A stretch of DNA of 32,795 nucleotides from Streptomyces sp. DH41 (GCF_029813785.1 NZ_JARVKY010000045.1:1-32795), one strand, 5' to 3'. Shown: positions 23,374 to 31,565, numbered from the stretch's first letter. Notes: generated by a model not told the origin, from the sequence alone. Numbers and translations: made by a program.

Positions 23374-23390
23374 TCGCGATACGGTAACGT
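23363..23390 (+). promoter_or_regulatory. Candidate promoter for mltG
   Basis: TGGTCA (23363-23368) and TAACGT (23385-23390) are 16 bp apart. They overlap the ruvX stop and would start transcription near 23397, giving a leader of 60-105 bases depending on the mltG start used. Confidence 0.4.
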
Positions 23391-23502
23391 TCCGCGCGAT
23401 GCGGAGGCATTCGAACAGCCACCGCACAGCAAGAGGCGGAACGGAAGACGGCCCTCCATGACAGGCCGCGTGGACCCGTCGCCTCGCGGCTCTAGGGGAT
23501 CG

Positions 23503-25299
23503 ATGACTGAGTATGGCCGGGGCCCAGGCTCCGAACCGTGGCATCCGGAGGACCCGTTGTACGGGGACGGCGGATGGGGCGGACAGCAGGCCCCCGCGGG
23601 TCAGCAGTCCCCCTACGGCGGCCAGCCGCAGCAGTATCCGGAGCAGTCGCAGTCGCAGCAGTACGGCGACTGGGGCAACGGTGGCCAGCCCGCCTATGGT
23701 CAGCAGCCGCAGTACGACCAGTACGGTCAGCAGCACCCCGAGCCGCAGTACGACCAGAACCCGCAGTACGACCAGTACGGTCAGCAGCACCCCGAGCCGC
23801 AGTACGACCAGGACCCGCAGTACAACCAGAACCCGCAGTACGACCAGTACGGCGAGCAGCAGTACGACCAGCGGTACGCGTCTCAGCAACAGCCCCAGCA
23901 GGGTTATGACAACGGTGGCTGGGGCGCCGGCGCGAATCCCCAGGCGCAGTACCCCGCCGACCCGTCGGATCCCTACGGCCAGCAGGCCGCCTACGGTCCC
24001 GAGCAGCCCGACCTCTACGGCACCCCACAGGCGTACCCGCCCCCGGAACCGCCGGGTCGCCGGCGTGCCGAGCCCGAACCGCGGGACACCGACTGGGACC
24101 CCGGCCCCGACGAGGGGGAACACGCCTTCTTCGCGGGCGGCGACGCCGACGAGGAAGAGGGCGGCGCCGAGGGCGACAGGCAGCGGGGGGACCGCAAGGG
24201 CCGGGGCGGCAGACCCAAGAAGGGCCGCAGCGGAGTCGCGTGCCTCGTGGTCTGCCTGGTGCTGGGCGGCGGCGTGGCGGGAATCGGGTATTTCGGCTTC
24301 CAGTTCTACCAGGATCGTTTCGGCGCGGCCCCGGACTACTCGGGTGACGGCAACGGCGAGCAGGTGAACGTCGCGATCCCCAAGGGCGCGGGCGGCTCGG
24401 TCATCGGCCAGGAGCTCAAGCGCAAGGGCGTGGTGAAGAGCGTCGACGCCTTCATCGCCGCCCAGCAGAGCAACCCCCAGGGCAAGAGCATCCAGGACGG
24501 CGTGTACACGCTGCAGAAGGAGATGTCGGCCGAGAGCGCCATCGAGATGCTGCTCGATCCCAAGAGCCGCAGCAACCTGATCATCTCCGAGGGCAAACGC
24601 AACGCCAGCATCTACAAGGACATCGACAAGCGCCTCGAACTGGACGAGGGCACCACCGCCAAGGTCGCCAAGGCCGAGTGGAAGAACCTCGGCCTGCCCG
24701 ACTGGGCGATGAACCACGAGAACGTCAAGGACCCGCTGGAGGGCTTCCTCTACCCGTCGAGCTACTCGGCGGCCAAGGGCCAGAAGCCCGAGGAAGTGCT
24801 GAAGCAGATGGTGGCGCGGGCTACCGAGCGGTACGAAGAGATCGGCCTGGAGGCCAAGGCGGAGGGTCTCGGCCTCGACGGACCGTGGCAGCTGCTCACC
24901 GTGGCGAGCCTGGTGCAGGCGGAGGGCAAGACGCATGACGACTTCCGCATGATGTCCGAAGTCATCTACAACCGGCTCAAGCCCACCAACACCGAGACCA
25001 ACCAGGAACTTCAGTTCGACTCGACCTTCAACTACCTGATGGGCCAGAGCAAGATCCACATCAGCGAGTCCGAGATCAACAGCAATCCGGACCTGTACAA
25101 CACCTACACCAACAAGGGTCTGCCGCCCGGACCCATCGGCAACCCCGGCGAAGACGCCCTGAAGGCGGCGCTCGATCCCACGAAGGACGGCTGGATGTAC
25201 TTCGTGGCGACCGACGGCGTGAGCAAGACGGAGTTCGCCAAGACGCACGATGAGTTCCTGAAGCTGAAGGACAAGTTCGATGCCAGCTCGGGCAACTGA
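23503..25299 (+). CDS. mltG: Endolytic murein transglycosylase MltG
   Basis: MltG (YceG family) cuts nascent glycan strands near the membrane and helps set peptidoglycan chain length. The 598-aa protein has a long cytoplasmic tail (about 1-240) rich in Gln, Tyr, Pro and Asp, including QYDQYGQQHPEP repeats. A membrane helix follows (about 244-266), then an extracytoplasmic LysM-like region and the YceG domain. The catalytic Glu is E474 in SLVQAEGKTHDDF, followed by EVIYNRLKP and NTYTNKGLPPGPIGNPG. ATG at 23503 has AGGGG upstream; ATG at 23458 (adding MTGRVDPSPRGSRGS) is an alternative with GGAAG ten bases upstream. The 3' end overlaps aroE by 20 bases. Confidence 0.93.
   Translation: MTEYGRGPGSEPWHPEDPLYGDGGWGGQQAPAGQQSPYGGQPQQYPEQSQSQQYGDWGNGGQPAYGQQPQYDQYGQQHPEPQYDQNPQYDQYGQQHPEPQYDQDPQYNQNPQYDQYGEQQYDQRYASQQQPQQGYDNGGWGAGANPQAQYPADPSDPYGQQAAYGPEQPDLYGTPQAYPPPEPPGRRRAEPEPRDTDWDPGPDEGEHAFFAGGDADEEEGGAEGDRQRGDRKGRGGRPKKGRSGVACLVVCLVLGGGVAGIGYFGFQFYQDRFGAAPDYSGDGNGEQVNVAIPKGAGGSVIGQELKRKGVVKSVDAFIAAQQSNPQGKSIQDGVYTLQKEMSAESAIEMLLDPKSRSNLIISEGKRNASIYKDIDKRLELDEGTTAKVAKAEWKNLGLPDWAMNHENVKDPLEGFLYPSSYSAAKGQKPEEVLKQMVARATERYEEIGLEAKAEGLGLDGPWQLLTVASLVQAEGKTHDDFRMMSEVIYNRLKPTNTETNQELQFDSTFNYLMGQSKIHISESEINSNPDLYNTYTNKGLPPGPIGNPGEDALKAALDPTKDGWMYFVATDGVSKTEFAKTHDEFLKLKDKFDASSGN
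23707..23832 (+). repeat. 54-bp tandem repeat in mltG
   Basis: Two near-identical 54-bp units (23707-23760 and 23761-23814, one difference near the end) encode 18 residues built on PQYDQYGQQHPEPQYDQ. Partial copies of the shorter CCGCAGTACGACCAG element follow. The in-frame unit length means copy changes would lengthen or shorten the cytoplasmic tail without a frameshift. Confidence 0.85.
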
Positions 25300-26119
25300 C
25301 CGTCGCCGGGCCGCCGTCCTCGGCTCCCCGATCGCCCACTCCCTCTCCCCGGTCCTGCACCGCACCGCCTACGCGGAGCTGGGTCTGGAGGGCTGGACGT
25401 ACGACCGCTTCGACGTCGACGAGGAGGCGCTGCCCGGTTTCCTCGGGCAGCTGGGCCCCGAGTGGGCGGGTCTCTCGCTGACCATGCCGCTCAAGCGGGC
25501 GGTCATCCCGCTGCTCGACGGGATCAGCGAGACGGCGGCCGCCGTCGACGCGGTGAACACCGTGGTGATCGGCGAGGACGGCCGCAGGACCGGCGACAAC
25601 ACCGACATCCCGGGCATGGTCGCCGCCCTGCGCGAGCACGGCATCGAGAAGGTCGAGACCGCGGCCGTCCTGGGCGCCGGTGCCACCGCGTCCTCCGCGC
25701 TGGCCGCGCTGGCCCGGATCTGCACCGGCGAGATCGCCGTCTACGTACGCAGCCGGGCGCGCGCCGCCGAGATGCGGGGCTGGGCCGAACGGCTGGACGT
25801 CGGCGTGCGCATCGCGGACTGGGCGGACGCCGAGGAGGCCCTGCGCACCCCGTTGGTGGTGGCCACCACCCCGTCCGGTGCCACGGACGCACTCGCCGCC
25901 GCCGTCCCGGAGATGCCCGCGACCCTCTTCGACGTGCTCTACGACCCCTGGCCGACCGCACTCGCCGCCCGCTGGTCGGCGTACGGCGGCGCCGTCGTCA
26001 GCGGGCTCGACCTGCTGCTGCACCAGGCGGTGCTCCAGGTGGAGCAGATGACGGGACGCTCCCCGGCCCCGCTCGCCGCCATGCGCACGGCCGGGGAGCG
26101 AGTCCTCGCGGACCGCTAG
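25280..26119 (+). CDS. aroE: Shikimate dehydrogenase (NADP+)
   Basis: AroE reduces 3-dehydroshikimate to shikimate with NADPH, the fourth step to chorismate. The 279-aa protein has the substrate-binding SLS (21-23) in GSPIAHSLSPVLH, the catalytic Lys K72 in TMPLK, N93, D109 in DNTD, and the dinucleotide-binding GAGATA (132-137). GLDLLLHQAVLQVE near the C-terminus is also typical. GAGATA replaces the more common GAGGAA. The ATG lies inside the mltG end, with AAGGAC 8-13 bases upstream, implying translational coupling. It is separated from aroC by 208 bases. Confidence 0.95.
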   Translation: MPARATDRRRAAVLGSPIAHSLSPVLHRTAYAELGLEGWTYDRFDVDEEALPGFLGQLGPEWAGLSLTMPLKRAVIPLLDGISETAAAVDAVNTVVIGEDGRRTGDNTDIPGMVAALREHGIEKVETAAVLGAGATASSALAALARICTGEIAVYVRSRARAAEMRGWAERLDVGVRIADWADAEEALRTPLVVATTPSGATDALAAAVPEMPATLFDVLYDPWPTALAARWSAYGGAVVSGLDLLLHQAVLQVEQMTGRSPAPLAAMRTAGERVLADR

Positions 26120-26127
26120 CGTCCCTC

Positions 26128-26146
26128 GGGCCCGACCGGCGGGCCC
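26128..26146 (+). terminator. Hairpin after aroE
   Basis: GGGCCCG (26128-26134) pairs with CGGGCCC (26140-26146) around ACCGG, nine bases past the stop. A second dyad CCGGGC (26195-26200) with GCCCGG (26206-26211) lies further on. Neither has a T-run. The rest of the gap to aroC shows no gene. Confidence 0.4.
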
Positions 26147-26327
26147 CGGGCATCGGCCGGCGTCCGCGCACCCGTCCGCCAGATGGACCGGCGGCCGGGC
26201 CCGAAGCCCGGACGTGGGAGGATCGGAGGTGGCGGACCGGGGCCCGCGCACCCGGACACGCCGTCGCCGCACGCGGAGAAGACGCGTGCGCAGGGCATAA
26301 CCGGGGCGCGAGCACTGAGGAGCACCG

Positions 26328-27512
26328 TTGAGCAGGTTGCGCTGGCTGACCGCGGGGGAGTCCCACGGTCCCGCACTCGTCGCGACGCTGGAGGGTCTGC
26401 CCGCCGGCGTGCCGATCACCACGGACATGGTGGCGGACCATCTCGCGAGGCGGCGGCTCGGCTACGGTCGCGGTGCGCGGATGAAGTTCGAGCGGGACGA
26501 GGTCACGTTCCTCGGCGGTGTCCGGCACGGGCTCACCCTCGGTTCCCCGGTCGCGGTCATGGTCGGCAACACCGAGTGGCCCAAGTGGGAGCAGGTCATG
26601 GCGGCCGATCCGGTGGATCCGGAGGTGCTGGCCGGCCTGGCCCGCAACGCACCGCTGACCCGCCCCCGCCCCGGCCACGCAGACCTCGCCGGCATGCAGA
26701 AGTACGGCTTCGACGAGGCCCGGCCGATCCTGGAGCGCGCCTCCGCGCGGGAGACGGCCGCCCGGGTGGCCCTGGGCGCCGTGGCGCGGTCGTACCTGAA
26801 GGAGACGGCCGGCATCGAGATCGTCAGCCACGTCGTCGAACTGGCGGCCGCCAAGGCGCCGTACGGGGTGTACCCGACCCCCGCCGACGTGGAGAGGCTG
26901 GACGCCGACCCGGTGCGCTGCCTGGACGCGGACGCCTCGAAGGCGATGGTCGCGGAGATCGACCAGGCCCACAAGGACGGCGACACCCTCGGTGGCGTGG
27001 TCGAGGTGCTGGCGTACGACGTCCCGGTCGGGCTCGGCTCCCACGTGCACTGGGACCGCCGGCTGGACGCCCGGCTGGCCGCCGCTCTCATGGGCATCCA
27101 GGCCATCAAGGGCGTGGAGGTCGGCGACGGCTTCGGACTGGCCCGTGTGCCCGGTTCCCAGGCGCACGACGAGATCCTGGCCGGCCCCGACGGGATCAAG
27201 CGCGCCTCGGGCCGTTCCGGTGGCACCGAGGGCGGTCTGAGCACCGGCGAGCTGCTGCGCGTGAAGGCGGCGATGAAGCCCATCGCGACCGTGCCGCGGG
27301 CGCTGGCGACCGTGGACGTCGCCACCGGAGAGGCCACGCAGGCCCATCACCAGCGCTCCGACGTGTGCGCGGTGCCGGCGGCCGGCATCGTCGCCGAGGC
27401 GATGGTCGCCCTGGTGCTGGCGGACGCGGTGGCGGAGAAGTTCGGCGGCGACAGCGTCACCGAGACCCGCCGCAACGTCACCTCGTACCTCGACAACCTG
27501 GCCATCCGATGA
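26328..27512 (+). CDS. aroC: Chorismate synthase
   Basis: AroC converts 5-enolpyruvylshikimate-3-phosphate to chorismate, using reduced FMN. The 394-aa protein has the family signatures: GESHGPALVATLEGLPAGVPI at the N-terminus, RPRPGHADLAGMQKYG with the catalytic His, ERASARETAARVALGAVA, and the C-terminal HQRSDVCAVPAAGIVAEAMVA. The TTG start is supported by GAGGAG (26317-26322) six bases upstream and by the position of the conserved N-terminus. The stop overlaps the aroK ATG, giving the coupled order aroC-aroK-aroB. Confidence 0.97.
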   Translation: MSRLRWLTAGESHGPALVATLEGLPAGVPITTDMVADHLARRRLGYGRGARMKFERDEVTFLGGVRHGLTLGSPVAVMVGNTEWPKWEQVMAADPVDPEVLAGLARNAPLTRPRPGHADLAGMQKYGFDEARPILERASARETAARVALGAVARSYLKETAGIEIVSHVVELAAAKAPYGVYPTPADVERLDADPVRCLDADASKAMVAEIDQAHKDGDTLGGVVEVLAYDVPVGLGSHVHWDRRLDARLAAALMGIQAIKGVEVGDGFGLARVPGSQAHDEILAGPDGIKRASGRSGGTEGGLSTGELLRVKAAMKPIATVPRALATVDVATGEATQAHHQRSDVCAVPAAGIVAEAMVALVLADAVAEKFGGDSVTETRRNVTSYLDNLAIR

Positions 27513-28027
27513 CCGCGGCCCCGTTGGTCGTCCTGGTCGGCCCGATGGGCGTCGGCAAGTCCACCGTCGGGCAGCTGCTGGCCGAGCGGCTCGGCGTCGG
27601 ATACCGGGACACGGACGAGGACATCGTCTCCGCGCGGGGACGGGCCATCGCCGAGATCTTCGTCGACGAGGGCGAGTCCGTGTTCCGGGCTCTGGAGAAG
27701 GAGTCCGTGCGGACCGCCCTCGCCGGGCACGACGGCGTCCTCGCCCTCGGCGGCGGCGCGATCCTGGACCCGGACACCCGCGGCCTGCTCGCCGGGCAGC
27801 GCGTCGTCTACCTCTCGATGGAGGTCGAGGAGGCCGTCCGGCGCACCGGTCTGAACGCCGCGCGCCCGTTGCTCGCGGTCAACCCGCGCAAGCAGTGGCG
27901 CGAGCTGATGGAAGCCCGCCGCGGCCTCTACGAAGAGGTCGCCACGGTCGTCGTCGCCACGGACGGCCGTACGCCCGAAGAAGTCACCCAAGCCGTCCTG
28001 GACGCAGTGGAGTTGAAGGAAGCATGA
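27509..28027 (+). CDS. aroK: Shikimate kinase
   Basis: AroK phosphorylates shikimate with ATP. The 172-aa protein has the P-loop GPMGVGKST (11-19), shikimate-binding D34 and D36 (DTD) and R60, GGG (81-83) and the lid arginine R119 in AARPLL. ATG overlaps the aroC stop and its own stop overlaps the aroB start (both ATGA), so the three aro genes are tightly coupled. Confidence 0.97.
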   Translation: MTAAPLVVLVGPMGVGKSTVGQLLAERLGVGYRDTDEDIVSARGRAIAEIFVDEGESVFRALEKESVRTALAGHDGVLALGGGAILDPDTRGLLAGQRVVYLSMEVEEAVRRTGLNAARPLLAVNPRKQWRELMEARRGLYEEVATVVVATDGRTPEEVTQAVLDAVELKEA

Positions 28028-29115
28028 GCGAGGCAGTCACCCGGATCCGGATCGGCGGCACCGCGGGGAGCGATGCCTACGAGGTCCTGGTGGGACGGCA
28101 GCTCCTGGGTGAGCTCGGCGCCCTGATCGGCCCGAAGGCCAAGCGGGTCGCGGTGATCCACCCGGAGGCCCTCGCCGAGACCGGCGACGCGCTGCGCGCC
28201 GACCTCGCCGAGCAGGGCTACGAGGCGATCGCCATCCAGGTGCCCAACGCCGAGGAGGCGAAGACCGCCGAGGTCGCCGCCTACTGCTGGAAGGCGCTCG
28301 GCCAGTCCGGCTTCACCCGTACCGACGTCATCGTCGGCGTCGGCGGCGGCGCCAGCACCGACCTGGCCGGGTTCGTGGCCGCGACCTGGCTGCGCGGTGT
28401 GCGCTGGATCGCCGTCCCCACCACCGTGCTGGCCATGGTGGACGCGGCCGTCGGCGGCAAGACCGGCATCAACACCGCCGAGGGCAAGAACCTCGTCGGC
28501 TCCTTCCACCCGCCCGCCGGTGTCCTGTGCGACCTGGCCGCCCTGGACTCGCTCCCGGTCAACGACTACGTCTCCGGGCTCGCCGAGGTCATCAAGGCCG
28601 GCTTCATCGCCGACCCGGTGATCCTGGACCTGATCGAGTCCGACCCCCAGGCCGCGCGCACCCCGGCCGGACCGCACACCGCCGAGCTGATCGTGCGCTC
28701 CATCAAGGTCAAGGCCGAGGTCGTCTCGTCCGACCTGAAGGAAGCGAACCTGCGCGAGATCCTCAACTACGGCCACACGCTCGGCCACGCCATCGAGAAG
28801 AACGAGCGCTACAAGTGGCGGCACGGCGCCGCCGTCTCCGTCGGCATGCACTTCGCCGCCGAACTGGGCCGCCTCGCGGGTCGCCTGGACGACGCCACCG
28901 CCGACCGTCACCGCAGCATCCTCGAATCGGTCGGTCTGCCGCTGCACTACCGCTACGACCAGTGGCCCAAGCTCGTCGAGAACATGAAGGTCGACAAGAA
29001 GTCCCGCGGCGACCTGCTGCGCTTCATCGTCCTGGACGGCCTCGCCAGGCCCACCGTTCTCGAGGGCCCCGACCCGGCCGTGCTCCTCGCCGCCTACGGC
29101 GAGGTGGGCGAGTAG
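28024..29115 (+). CDS. aroB: 3-Dehydroquinate synthase
   Basis: AroB cyclises DAHP to 3-dehydroquinate, using NAD+ and a divalent metal. The 363-aa protein has the NAD-binding GVGGGASTDLAGFVAA (105-120), PTTVLAMVDAAVGGKTGIN (132-150) and the metal ligands E188, H251 and H267 (GLAEVIKAG, NYGHTLGHAIE, WRHGAAVSVGM). It ends the aroCKB run; a hairpin follows about 50 bases after the stop. The genes for the other shikimate steps (aroA, aroQ, aroF-type) are not in this window. Confidence 0.97.
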   Translation: MSEAVTRIRIGGTAGSDAYEVLVGRQLLGELGALIGPKAKRVAVIHPEALAETGDALRADLAEQGYEAIAIQVPNAEEAKTAEVAAYCWKALGQSGFTRTDVIVGVGGGASTDLAGFVAATWLRGVRWIAVPTTVLAMVDAAVGGKTGINTAEGKNLVGSFHPPAGVLCDLAALDSLPVNDYVSGLAEVIKAGFIADPVILDLIESDPQAARTPAGPHTAELIVRSIKVKAEVVSSDLKEANLREILNYGHTLGHAIEKNERYKWRHGAAVSVGMHFAAELGRLAGRLDDATADRHRSILESVGLPLHYRYDQWPKLVENMKVDKKSRGDLLRFIVLDGLARPTVLEGPDPAVLLAAYGEVGE

Positions 29116-29166
29116 TACCCCGACGCGCCTTTCCGTCCGATTCGCCTTGCGCGACGGGCACTTCGG

Positions 29167-29206
29167 ACCGCCCCCGGCCGTTCACCAAACGACGACCGGG
29201 GGCGGT
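29167..29206 (+). terminator. Terminator hairpin after aroB
   Basis: An 11-bp stem (ACCGCCCCCGG at 29167-29177 with CCGGGGGCGGT at 29196-29206) encloses a 4-bp stem CGTT/AACG with loop CACCA. It probably ends the aro transcript; no T-run follows. Confidence 0.65.
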
Positions 29207-29237
29207 ACCGTTCGGCCGGGGGTCCTCCCACGCCCTT

Positions 29238-29277
29238 TAGGCTGTGGGGGACAGCGGGCGGGTACCGGCCCGCTGTC
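29238..29277 (+). promoter_or_regulatory. -10 element and transcription-start hairpin of the kinase-like gene
   Basis: TAGGCT (29238-29243) is a -10 candidate. The predicted transcription start coincides with a perfect 10-bp inverted repeat, GACAGCGGGC (29250-29259) with GCCCGCTGTC (29268-29277), with an 8-base loop. It could be an operator at +1 or a 5'-end stabilising hairpin. No clear -35 is visible. Confidence 0.45.
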
Positions 29278-29313
29278 AGCGCCCATCGCCTGTACGAGAC
29301 GGAGTGGCACCGG

Positions 29314-30252
29314 ATGCAGCACGCAGTGGGTTCTCCGCTGCCGCCGCCCCATCAGCCGGGGCACGGACCGGCCGTCGGCTGGTCCCCGGCCGCACACCAC
29401 CCGGGCCCGCACCAGGGCCCCGCCCCCGTACCGCCGCCCGCGGCGGCGGGCTACCCCATGCGGTCCCCACACCCCGTGGCCTCCCAGCAGGCCCCGGCAC
29501 CGGGCCCGCAACCGGCACCGGGCCCGCACCCACAACCGGCTCCGGGCCCACACCCGGCTCCGGGCCCGGGTCCGCGCCAGGCGGCCCCCGTCCCGCCCCC
29601 GCCGGACACCACCGGTCATGTACCGCTGCCGCCCGGCGGCCCCGTGGCCGTGCCGAGCGTGCCTCCTGCCACGGCCGCCGCGCCCGATCCCACCACGACC
29701 ACTCTCGCGGTGCTGCTCATCGGCCCCGCGGGAGCCGGCAAGACCAGCGTCGCCAAGTACTGGGCCGACCACCGCGGGGTCCCCACCGCCCACATCAGCC
29801 TCGACGACGTCCGCGAATGGGTCCGTTCCGGCTTCGCCGACCCCCAGACCGGGTGGAACGAGCACTCCGAGGCCCAGTACCGCCTGGCCCGCCGCACCTG
29901 CGGCTTCTCCGCGCGCAACTTCCTCGCCAACGGCATCTCCTGCATCCTCGACGACGCGGTCTTCCCGGACCGCCCGGTCGTCGGCCTCGGCGGCTGGAAG
30001 CGGCACGTCGGCCCCGGCCTGCTCCCGGTCGTCCTCCTGCCGGGCCTGGACATCGTCCTGGAGCGCAACGCCGAACGCAGCGGCAACCGGCGGCTCACCG
30101 ACGAGGAGGTCGCCCGCATCCACGGCCGGATGGCCGGCTGGTACGGCTCCGGCCTCCCCATCATCGACAACTCCCAGCTCGGCATACCGGAAACGGCCCA
30201 GGTCCTGAACGAGGTCCTGACTCGCTCCATAGCGAGCCCACCGAGCTGGTGA
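29314..30252 (+). CDS. P-loop ATP-binding (kinase-like) protein with proline-rich N-terminal tail
   Basis: The 312-aa protein has two parts. Residues 1-130 are low complexity, rich in Pro, Gly, Ala and His, with PAPGPx repeats and three runs of three or four prolines. Residues about 131-305 form a small P-loop NTPase of the polynucleotide-kinase/zeta-toxin-like kinase group: Walker A GPAGAGKTS (137-145), ISLDDVREWV (161-170) after strand 2, CILDDAVF (210-217) as a Walker B-like strand, and a lid-like ERNAERSGNRRLTDEEV (250-266). The substrate is not evident, and no antitoxin-like gene is adjacent. The ATG follows GGAG. It is a known Streptomyces neighbour between aroB and the M24-fold gene. 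Confidence 0.85.
   Translation: MQHAVGSPLPPPHQPGHGPAVGWSPAAHHPGPHQGPAPVPPPAAAGYPMRSPHPVASQQAPAPGPQPAPGPHPQPAPGPHPAPGPGPRQAAPVPPPPDTTGHVPLPPGGPVAVPSVPPATAAAPDPTTTTLAVLLIGPAGAGKTSVAKYWADHRGVPTAHISLDDVREWVRSGFADPQTGWNEHSEAQYRLARRTCGFSARNFLANGISCILDDAVFPDRPVVGLGGWKRHVGPGLLPVVLLPGLDIVLERNAERSGNRRLTDEEVARIHGRMAGWYGSGLPIIDNSQLGIPETAQVLNEVLTRSIASPPSW
29491..29572 (+). repeat. Proline/glycine-coding short repeats in the kinase-like gene
   Basis: CACCGGGCCCGCA-type and CTCCGGGCCC-type units recur about every 18-24 bases and encode PAPGPQ/PAPGPH motifs (about residues 60-86). Periodicity is in frame. Confidence 0.65.
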
Positions 30253-30414
30253 CGCCGGGCACCGTGCCGACACGGGGGCGCGGGGCGGCGTCCACCCGCG
30301 GCGCCGCCGCGAGGCGCGCCCAGCCGCCCACCGGCGGTCGGACGCCGTACCACGACAAACCCCGCCCCGGCCCGCGTGTCCGGCGTACCCACGCGCACCG
30401 CCCACTCGGCGTCT

Positions 30415-30452
30415 CCCGAGCGGCGCCCCCCGAGCGGAGCTCATACGCTCGG
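30415..30452 (+). promoter_or_regulatory. Promoter with direct and inverted repeats, leaderless M24-fold gene
   Basis: TACGCT (30444-30449) ends six bases before the ATG at 30456, with no Shine-Dalgarno sequence, the leaderless pattern. CCCGAGCGG occurs at 30415-30423 and 30429-30437 across the -35 region. CCGAGCG (30430-30436) also forms an inverted repeat with CGCTCGG (30446-30452) that covers the -10. These could be operator half-sites. Confidence 0.45.
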
Positions 30453-30455
30453 CTC

Positions 30456-31565
30456 ATGTCAGAGGTGTACGCGGCCCGCCGGACGCGCCTACGAGAACGC
30501 TGCAACGCGGGCGGCAGCGCGGCGGCGCTCGTCTCCCGGCCCGCCAACGTGCGCTATCTCGCGGGCGCCGCCCCGCACGGCGCGGTGCTGCTGCTGGGCA
30601 AGACCGAGGATCTGCTGGTCTGCTCGGGCCCGTGGGACGACCGCCGGTCGGACGGCGTCCGACCCGACGACTCCCTGCCGGTGCGGGCGCTGCCCGGGCC
30701 CGGCGGCGACCCGGCCGTCGCGGCCACCGGCCTCGCCGCGGCCCAGGGCGCCGAGTCCCTCGCCGCCGAGGACCACCACCTCACCGTGGTCCGGCACCGC
30801 GCCATGCGCTCGGTCGCACCCCGGCTGCGCCTGACCGACCTCGGCCAGGCGGTCGAGCAGCTCCGGGTGGTCAAGGACGAGGAGGAGATCTCCTGCCTGC
30901 GCATCGGTGCCGAGATCGCCGACCAGGCCCTCGGCGAACTCCTGGAATCCATCCTGGTCGGCCGCACCGAGCGGCACCTCGCCCTGGAGCTGGAGCGCCG
31001 GCTGGTCGACCACGGCGCCGACGGTCCCGCCTTTTCCACCTCCGTCGGCACCGGGCCGAACTCGGGGCGCCGCGGCCACCGGCCCACCGACCGGCGCGTG
31101 GAGGAGGGCGACTTCCTCTCCGTCTGCCTGGGCGCCACCTACCGCGGCTACCGCTGCGAGATCGGCCGCACGTTCGTCATCGGCACCTCGCCGGCCGACT
31201 GGCAGATCGAGCTGTACGACCTCGTCTTCTCCGCCCAGCGGGCCGGCCGGGAGGCCCTCGCACCGGGCGCCGCCTGCCGCGATGTGGACCGCGCCGCCCG
31301 CCAGGCACTGGACTCGGCCGGGTACGCGGAGAACCTTCCGACCCTCACCGGTCACGGTGTCGGACTGGAAATCGACGAGGACCCGCAGTTGGCCCCTGCG
31401 GCCATGGGTAAACTGGACGCTTGTGTGCCGGTCACCGTCGAACCGGGGGTCCACCTCCCGGGCCGGGGCGGGGTCCGGATCGATGACACGCTCGTCGTGC
31501 GCCCCGAGGCGGACGGCGGACCCGAGCTACTCACCATCACGACCAAGGAGCTGCTCGCGCTCTAG
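30456..31565 (+). CDS. M24-family (aminopeptidase P / creatinase fold) protein with altered metal site
   Basis: The 369-aa protein has a creatinase-like N-terminal domain (about 1-135) and a pita-bread M24 domain (about 140-369). M24 peptidases normally bind two metals through Asp, Asp, His, Glu, Glu. Here the equivalents are C224 (in SVCLGA, normally Asp), E235 (in RCEIGRT, normally Asp), H300 (GHGVG, kept), E329 (VEPG, kept) and D343 (VRIDDT, normally Glu). The second active-site His of the usual HE.P motif is D307 (IDEDP). So the fold is clear but aminopeptidase activity is doubtful. It lies just upstream of efp, where Streptomyces and many Firmicutes carry a pepP/pepQ-like gene. The start is a likely leaderless ATG. 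Confidence 0.88.
   Translation: MSEVYAARRTRLRERCNAGGSAAALVSRPANVRYLAGAAPHGAVLLLGKTEDLLVCSGPWDDRRSDGVRPDDSLPVRALPGPGGDPAVAATGLAAAQGAESLAAEDHHLTVVRHRAMRSVAPRLRLTDLGQAVEQLRVVKDEEEISCLRIGAEIADQALGELLESILVGRTERHLALELERRLVDHGADGPAFSTSVGTGPNSGRRGHRPTDRRVEEGDFLSVCLGATYRGYRCEIGRTFVIGTSPADWQIELYDLVFSAQRAGREALAPGAACRDVDRAARQALDSAGYAENLPTLTGHGVGLEIDEDPQLAPAAMGKLDACVPVTVEPGVHLPGRGGVRIDDTLVVRPEADGGPELLTITTKELLAL

Noticed and set aside
26183..27508. Plus-strand open frame running through aroC into aroK
   Set aside because: Arg/Gly-rich translation of the wrong aroC frame; the true aroK starts at 27509, where P-loop sequence begins.
29314..30252. Zeta-type toxin of a toxin-antitoxin pair
   Set aside because: The P-loop domain is only broadly similar, no small antitoxin gene is adjacent, and the gene sits among housekeeping genes.
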